A DNA stretch of 55,286 nucleotides from a virus. Numbering within the stretch: position 1 is the first letter of the stretch; each line of letters opens with the position of its first letter. Below the pieces are notes generated by a model. The model was given only the letters and a program-made list of their open reading frames with translations, searched no databases and had not been told where the DNA came from. Location: positions 1-55,286 of the IMG/VR virus record IMGVR_UViG_3300032316_000894; one strand, written 5' to 3'. This document shows, piece after piece, positions 51,517 to 55,286 of this stretch. The position numbers were made by a program, and so were the translations under genes.

Positions 51517-51913
51517 TGGTGGAGATGGAGGGATTCGAACCCTCGTCTTGTTTACGAATAACGTAAGTGACTACACGTTTATTATAACATTGGTTCTCAA
51601 TGTTCCAAAATATCAGGTTTGATGTATGTGAGAACCCTACCTGCAAACAACTTGGTCTTAGAGTTATTTTAAACGAGCTCTAACCTGTCACCCGTATGTC
51701 GGACTTCTGTTCCTGGGTGTATGTCCTAACCGACCCGAGTGTTGTTCCCTATCTTAGATAGTAACAACAGCTTCTTCTCTAGTTAAACCTAAAGCAGAAA
51801 GCTTAGCAAAAGTATTGCCATTTAATTGTTTTAAACCAGTTGATAACGGAGTTAATTCAGCTCCGACGTGCCACCTAAGCAATTACATACCAATCAATTG
51901 CCGTGTCATCCCC
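51517..51913 (-). ncRNA. ssrA: tmRNA (ssrA) with atypical tag
   Basis: 397 nt. The 5' GGGGATG (51913-51907) pairs with 3' CATCTCC, followed by an encoded ACCA end; the T-arm is GAGGG-TTCGAAT-CCCTC. Between them lies the mRNA part. A resume codon GGC at 51819-51817 follows AAAT and opens a 21-codon tag (starts G-N-T-F-A-K, ends E-E-A-V-V-T-I) closing at TAA 51756-51754, within hairpin CTATC-TAA-GATAG as in other tmRNAs. Downstream paired segments (GTTAGAG/CTCTAA, GGTTCTCA/TGAGAACC) could form pseudoknots. The unit has its own TATCTTTG promoter and terminator. The tag is twice the usual length and lacks the usual LAA end. Confidence 0.88.
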
Positions 51914-51954
51914 ATTATTTCAAAGAAACAAACATATCTCGTTGTTTGTGAGTA

Positions 51955-51962
51955 CAAAGATA
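51955..51962 (-). promoter_or_regulatory. TATCTTTG host-type promoter of tmRNA
   Basis: Minus strand, about 41 nt upstream of the mature 5' end; followed by GTAC. Confidence 0.65.
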
Positions 51963-51994
51963 AGGATAAATATGTATAATCCAAACAGAAAAGA

Positions 51995-52001
51995 TATTTA
52001 T
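51995..52001 (+). promoter_or_regulatory. TATTTAT late-type promoter motif
   Basis: 14 nt before the ATG at 52016. Confidence 0.5.
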
Positions 52002-52015
52002 TTAAAAAAACTTTA

Positions 52016-53158
52016 ATGAGGGTAATAAAATTAACGGAATCGGACCTTATACGTTTGGTGAAGAAAGTCATTTTAACGGAACAGACAGATGAGGTCGAAA
52101 ATGATGGTAATACGTTACTTGCACTCAGAAATTTCTCAAAAGGTAAACTTACAACAAATGATTTATATGGGATGGATAACACCATTGAAGATATTCGTGT
52201 TAGAAATCCATTGGGTCAGTCATTAATTACCATTAAATTAGGTGAAAAAGAAAATTTTTTAGAAGAAATTGGTTTAAGTACTGATGATGCGTGGTTTAGA
52301 GATGTTGTAATGTCATCTTATGGTAGTGGGTATGAATTTACCGATAGTTACACCATGAATGAGGACTTCAATGAAGGATATATTTTTGAATACGACTTGA
52401 ATGAAGAAAATACCCAAACCCTTAAAGGAATTGCGGGAAGACTGATACCTAATGAAGAAGTTAATCTCGATGACGACGAATATAGAAAAAAATTACATGG
52501 ATTAATGTCAGATATTTTCCCAAGAGAAATTGATTATATTATTAGTGACTACTCAATAGAAAAAGACAATGAGATGAATCAAGTAGCTAAAGAATCTATT
52601 AAAGAAGAGTTTGACGATAAGTTAGATGAGATGGGTATCGACCTTAGTTATGATATGGATGAAGCCACAATTACTTTAGCCGATTTATTCTCAGAAGCTT
52701 TGCAATTAAACCTATTTAATTCAAGTGCCCAAGAAATGGTTACCAAAATCATTTCAAATAAATTAGGTAGTAATGTAGGTGGTTGGTATGAAAATAATTA
52801 CGAATATAGAGACCAAAATAAGTTTGACACAGAATCATTCAATAGAACCGTTGAAAATCAATTTGAAAAAATAATAGAAAAGATGGATGAGGATAGTGAT
52901 TCTGAATACACCATTAAAGATTATATTGAATTTAGAGCTCGAGTTTTAAATAAATTTAAAATGAAAACATGGTACGAAACCCCTAAAGACAAGGATATCA
53001 TATTCTCAATTAAAGACTTTCAACCCGAGAATATGACAATTATATTAACAGTTAAAGATAGAGGAACTCAAGTACTTAAAGATATTAAGTTGGATGAAGA
53101 AAATTTTAAACAATTTTTATACCAACCTTCATTATTTAAGTTGGAAGATATGTATTAA
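52016..53158 (+). CDS. Unknown acidic protein with the clearest packaged-type N-terminus
   Basis: 380 residues. MRVIKLTESDLIRLVKKVIL leads directly to TEQ, so a T4-type protease would cut after residue 22. The mature part is acidic and alpha/beta (NEEVNLDDDEYRKKL, DELGIDLSYD-like segments), without recognised motifs. Probably an internal head protein; function unknown. Confidence 0.65.
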   Translation: MRVIKLTESDLIRLVKKVILTEQTDEVENDGNTLLALRNFSKGKLTTNDLYGMDNTIEDIRVRNPLGQSLITIKLGEKENFLEEIGLSTDDAWFRDVVMSSYGSGYEFTDSYTMNEDFNEGYIFEYDLNEENTQTLKGIAGRLIPNEEVNLDDDEYRKKLHGLMSDIFPREIDYIISDYSIEKDNEMNQVAKESIKEEFDDKLDEMGIDLSYDMDEATITLADLFSEALQLNLFNSSAQEMVTKIISNKLGSNVGGWYENNYEYRDQNKFDTESFNRTVENQFEKIIEKMDEDSDSEYTIKDYIEFRARVLNKFKMKTWYETPKDKDIIFSIKDFQPENMTIILTVKDRGTQVLKDIKLDEENFKQFLYQPSLFKLEDMY

Positions 53159-53163
53159 TTTAC

Positions 53164-53171
53164 TACCTTTG
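53164..53171 (+). promoter_or_regulatory. TACCTTTG host-type promoter
   Basis: Ends 4 nt before the ATG at 53176. Confidence 0.65.
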
Positions 53172-53175
53172 TGGT

Positions 53176-54018
53176 ATGACACAAAATATAGACTTACTAA
53201 AGGAAGTACTTAGCGTTCCAAGTAAAACATACAAAGAAGACCTTATGGTCGAATTCTTGGTTAATTGGTTAACCGAGAATAATATCGAACACTATGTAGA
53301 CGAGCATAACAACGTTTATGCAACGAAACAAGAAACAACTGAATTACCAGAAGATTTTCATTTTCCATGTGTGATAGCTCACACTGATACTGTACACGAG
53401 TTGGATACCATCCTTGTTCGTGAAGAACAATTACCTAATGCTCAAGGACAGGTTAAAGATGCACTAAAAGCGTATAACCAACACGGAATGCCAACAGGAA
53501 TTGGTGGTGATGATAAATGTGGTGTATTCGCCTGTTTAACATTACTTAAAGAATTACCGTACTTAAAAGCATCATTTTTTGTTTCAGAAGAAACAGGATG
53601 TCATGGTTCAAAAAAGGCGGACGAATCATTCTTTGAGAATGTAGGTTATGGAATTCAATTTGACGCACCTGAAAACTGGATGATTACTGAAAAATGTTTT
53701 GGGCAAGTACTATTTGATAGGAACACTGAATTTTTTGAAAAAATTGATAAAATATTAACAGAAGGTATGGTTAATGAAGATATGCAATACATGGTTCACC
53801 CATATACCGATGTTTACGCTTTAAGAAACAAATTTGATTTCTCTTGTATTAACTTCTCAATCGGATATTACGATTATCATACAAAAAATGAGTATGTTGT
53901 AATTGAAGACGTTTTTAACGGAATTGAAATGGGTAGAAAAATGATTTCAGAATTAGGGTACAAGTTACACTACAAGGAATCTGTAAAATATGACCCAATG
54001 CAAAGATACATTAGATAA
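53176..54018 (+). CDS. M20/M28-type zinc peptidase or deacylase
   Basis: 280 residues. Zinc-site motifs in order: IAHTDTVHE (His, Asp), GIGGDDKCGVFACL (bridging Asp), FFVSEETGCHGS (Glu-Glu, base and ligand) and, near the end, FSIGYYDYHTKNEYV (distal His). This matches di-zinc PepT/M20-type hydrolases without a large dimerisation insert. It could cut peptides, N-acyl amino acids or wall fragments. A host-type promoter with a 4-nt spacer suggests early synthesis. It converges with the next gene by 8 nt. Confidence 0.83.
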   Translation: MTQNIDLLKEVLSVPSKTYKEDLMVEFLVNWLTENNIEHYVDEHNNVYATKQETTELPEDFHFPCVIAHTDTVHELDTILVREEQLPNAQGQVKDALKAYNQHGMPTGIGGDDKCGVFACLTLLKELPYLKASFFVSEETGCHGSKKADESFFENVGYGIQFDAPENWMITEKCFGQVLFDRNTEFFEKIDKILTEGMVNEDMQYMVHPYTDVYALRNKFDFSCINFSIGYYDYHTKNEYVVIEDVFNGIEMGRKMISELGYKLHYKESVKYDPMQRYIR

Positions 54019-54679
54019 AATCCTCTAACTTATCGATATGACGTTTAACCATCGGGTGGTCTTGAATATCTTCATATTCGGCCCCCGATTTTTTTATTTG
54101 TTTAATACCGTTAATAATTTGGGCCAAATGACCTCTAATCATTCCTGACATAGATGGATAGTTCTGAATGTAGAGAGATAATGAAAATAATCTTGATGCA
54201 ACATCAATCGGTATACCCAACTTAATTACAATTTTGGCAACCATATTTTTAGCAAATTGGTCTGCATCTAATTCCATTTCCCAGTATTGGTCTGCAAGAT
54301 TTTCAAAATCTTCTAAGTCAAATTCGGTTAATGGGTTTGGCATTTTGATATCACGAATTTGATATTCATGTCTAATTTCATGAAAAACGGTATATAGGAA
54401 ATCTCCGATAGTTGTCATTTGTGATGGAGCACAAATTATAACTTGGTCTTTAGTTCTAACACCTGCAAACCCAGCATAACAAGAGTTTAAGAATTTAATC
54501 TTGATATTATTTTTTTTAATGTAGTCAGAAACAAACTTACCAATTACAGGTACTTTAGATTGTAGATTGTCAGGGAATTGATACTTAAATTGACCCATAA
54601 GTCTATCAAGATTTGACTGAGGAATTTGCTCATCATCCTTAACTGACTCTCTAACTATCTGTCTAATCAAATCTTTCAT
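54011..54679 (-). CDS. Zinc metalloprotease (HEIRH) with packaged-type N-terminus
   Basis: 222 residues from the ATG at 54679 (MKDLIRQIVRESVKDDEQ); VRE is a possible (L/I/V)xE-type site. The zinc motif is TVFHEIRHEYQIRD at about residues 122-135, followed about 30 residues later by EMELDADQFA with the likely third ligand. The C-terminal third is helical. TATTTAT ends 4 nt before the start. With the HELEH protein at 13134 it forms a second packaged-type protease candidate. Confidence 0.75.
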   Translation of the reverse strand: MKDLIRQIVRESVKDDEQIPQSNLDRLMGQFKYQFPDNLQSKVPVIGKFVSDYIKKNNIKIKFLNSCYAGFAGVRTKDQVIICAPSQMTTIGDFLYTVFHEIRHEYQIRDIKMPNPLTEFDLEDFENLADQYWEMELDADQFAKNMVAKIVIKLGIPIDVASRLFSLSLYIQNYPSMSGMIRGHLAQIINGIKQIKKSGAEYEDIQDHPMVKRHIDKLEDFI

Positions 54680-54683
54680 ACTT

Positions 54684-54690
54684 ATAAATA
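54684..54690 (-). promoter_or_regulatory. TATTTAT late-type promoter motif
   Basis: 4 nt before the ATG at 54679. Confidence 0.6.
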
Positions 54691-54693
54691 CAA

Positions 54694-54722
54694 AAAAAGG
54701 GGGAAATAAATCCCCCTTCTTA
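54694..54722 (-). terminator. Intrinsic terminator
   Basis: AAGGGGGAT/ATTTCCCCCTT-type stem after the Clp gene stop, with T run on the minus strand. Confidence 0.8.
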
Positions 54723-55286
54723 TTATCGTCCTTTTTTCTGAACTTTAACCTCTTCGTTCTCAACTTTGATGGTGTAGGTTTTACCCTCAATCATCTTACC
54801 TGTTAGAACTTCTTCAGATAACAAATCCTCAACTTTGTCTTGGATTGCTCTCTTAAGTGGTCTTGCTCCGTACATATCGTCGAATCCAATTTTAGCTAAA
54901 TAATCAACTAAAGTATCATCGAAGTTTATAGTGTACTTCATGTCCTTAAGACGTTTACCTAATTTCGCCAATTCAATCACAGTGATTTTCTTGATGTCCT
55001 CAGGAGTTAATGAGTTGAATACAATCGTATCGTCGATACGGTTGATAAATTCAGGTGAGAAGAATTTCTTCATCTCTTTCATTAACACTTCTTTTTTGGC
55101 CTCCTCGTTAGCGTAAGGACTGTTTGAGAAACCGATACCTGTACCAAAGTCTTGTAACTTCTTCACACCCAAGTTTGAAGTTAAGATGATTAAGGTATTC
55201 TTGAAGTTAATCTTTCTACCTAAACTATCTGTAACGTGACCGTCATCCAAGATTTGAAGTAAGATGGTAAACACATCTTTGTGAGC
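54723..55286 (-). CDS. ClpA/B/C-type AAA+ unfoldase, C-terminal part (runs off the right edge)
   Basis: 187 codons visible, open to the right edge. The visible part starts in the second AAA+ module: AHKDVFTILLQILDDGHVTD, GRKINFKNTLIILTSNLG (sensor 1 region), FSPEFINRIDDTIVF (arginine finger region), then GARPLKRAIQDKVEDLL (sensor 2). This is the conserved C-terminus of ClpC/ClpA/ClpB. Whether it carries a ClpP-binding loop cannot be seen here. A ClpP gene is at 30080-30760, so a phage Clp machine is plausible. Confidence 0.92.
   Translation of the reverse strand, partial: AHKDVFTILLQILDDGHVTDSLGRKINFKNTLIILTSNLGVKKLQDFGTGIGFSNSPYANEEAKKEVLMKEMKKFFSPEFINRIDDTIVFNSLTPEDIKKITVIELAKLGKRLKDMKYTINFDDTLVDYLAKIGFDDMYGARPLKRAIQDKVEDLLSEEVLTGKMIEGKTYTIKVENEEVKVQKKGR

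Noticed and set aside
1-55286. CRISPR array, insertion sequence or integrase with attachment site
   Set aside because: No regularly spaced repeats, no transposase or recombinase motifs and no direct repeat flanking a tRNA were found by reading the window.

Overview
The window is a stretch of a large (probably jumbo) tailed-phage genome with a T4-like way of life, most likely infecting a member of the Bacteroidota. Reasons: dense, often overlapping small genes of the phage type; GH19 endolysin, thymidylate synthase, T4-type RNA ligase, P-loop polynucleotide-kinase-like protein, phage ClpP, 24 tRNA genes and a tmRNA; AT-rich DNA; Bacteroidota-type promoters (TAnnTTTG); and lipoproteins and signal-peptide proteins that look made for a Bacteroidota envelope. 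No capsid, tail, terminase or polymerase gene is recognisable here, so this is an accessory, late and host-takeover part of the genome.

Layout. 1-8050: end of an unknown protein, a small holin-like membrane protein, a PD-(D/E)XK nuclease-like protein, then a minus-strand run with a cREC protein, metallophosphoesterase, small phage proteins, HExxH peptidase, GH19 endolysin and a double-PAS membrane protein. 8200-16100: secreted beta-rich proteins, a PPK2 kinase, metalloprotease and proteins whose N-termini look like capsid-targeting propeptides. 12251-12420 is an unusual tRNA-like RNA. 16100-21830: minus-strand metabolism and RNA-repair block (cupin, nucleotidyltransferase, thyA, RNA ligase, kinase, phosphoesterase). 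21970-30000: packaged-type acidic and membrane proteins, GT17 glycosyltransferase, 2OG-Fe(II) oxygenases. 30080-35800: ClpP, two NodU/CmcH-type carbamoyltransferases, HNH nuclease. 36860-44873: tRNA region with 24 tRNAs that together cover all 20 amino acids, with microproteins, unassigned structured RNAs and a few larger genes between them. 44900-55286: lipoprotein, M15 lysin, HAD proteins, PspC-like protein with a structured RNA upstream, an EF-hand protein, tmRNA, M20/M28-type peptidase, a packaged HExxH protein and the C-terminal part of a ClpA/B/C unfoldase running off the right edge.

The most striking observation is in the tRNA region. Three of the tRNA groups are each preceded by a 22-33 codon ORF and then an intrinsic terminator. 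The amino-acid content of each ORF follows the tRNA set behind it: Thr/Asn/Asp/Pro/Gly/Ala before Pro-Asn-Asp-Gly-Thr-Ala; Leu/Arg before Leu-Arg-Leu; and all 13 identities of the third group in the third ORF, which has no Leu, Gly, Ala, Pro or Asn. Each ORF carries, near its stop codon, a GTTC(A/G)G element complementary to the 5' arm of its terminator, and the A/G change is compensated in the terminator. This is the architecture of ribosome-mediated transcription attenuation, here apparently sensing charging of the phage's own tRNAs. I know of no description of it.

Two promoter classes are visible. TAnnTTTG resembles the host housekeeping promoter. TATTTAT is a phage-specific motif before most putatively packaged or late genes. 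Both often sit exactly 4-6 nt before the start codon, predicting leaderless or nearly leaderless mRNAs. At least eleven proteins (nuclease, PPK2, metalloprotease, annexin-like/peptidoglycan-binding, lysin and others) share a short N-terminal motif ending in (L/I)xE, the kind of site cut by T4-type prohead proteases, and are good candidates for proteins packaged in the head and delivered with the DNA.
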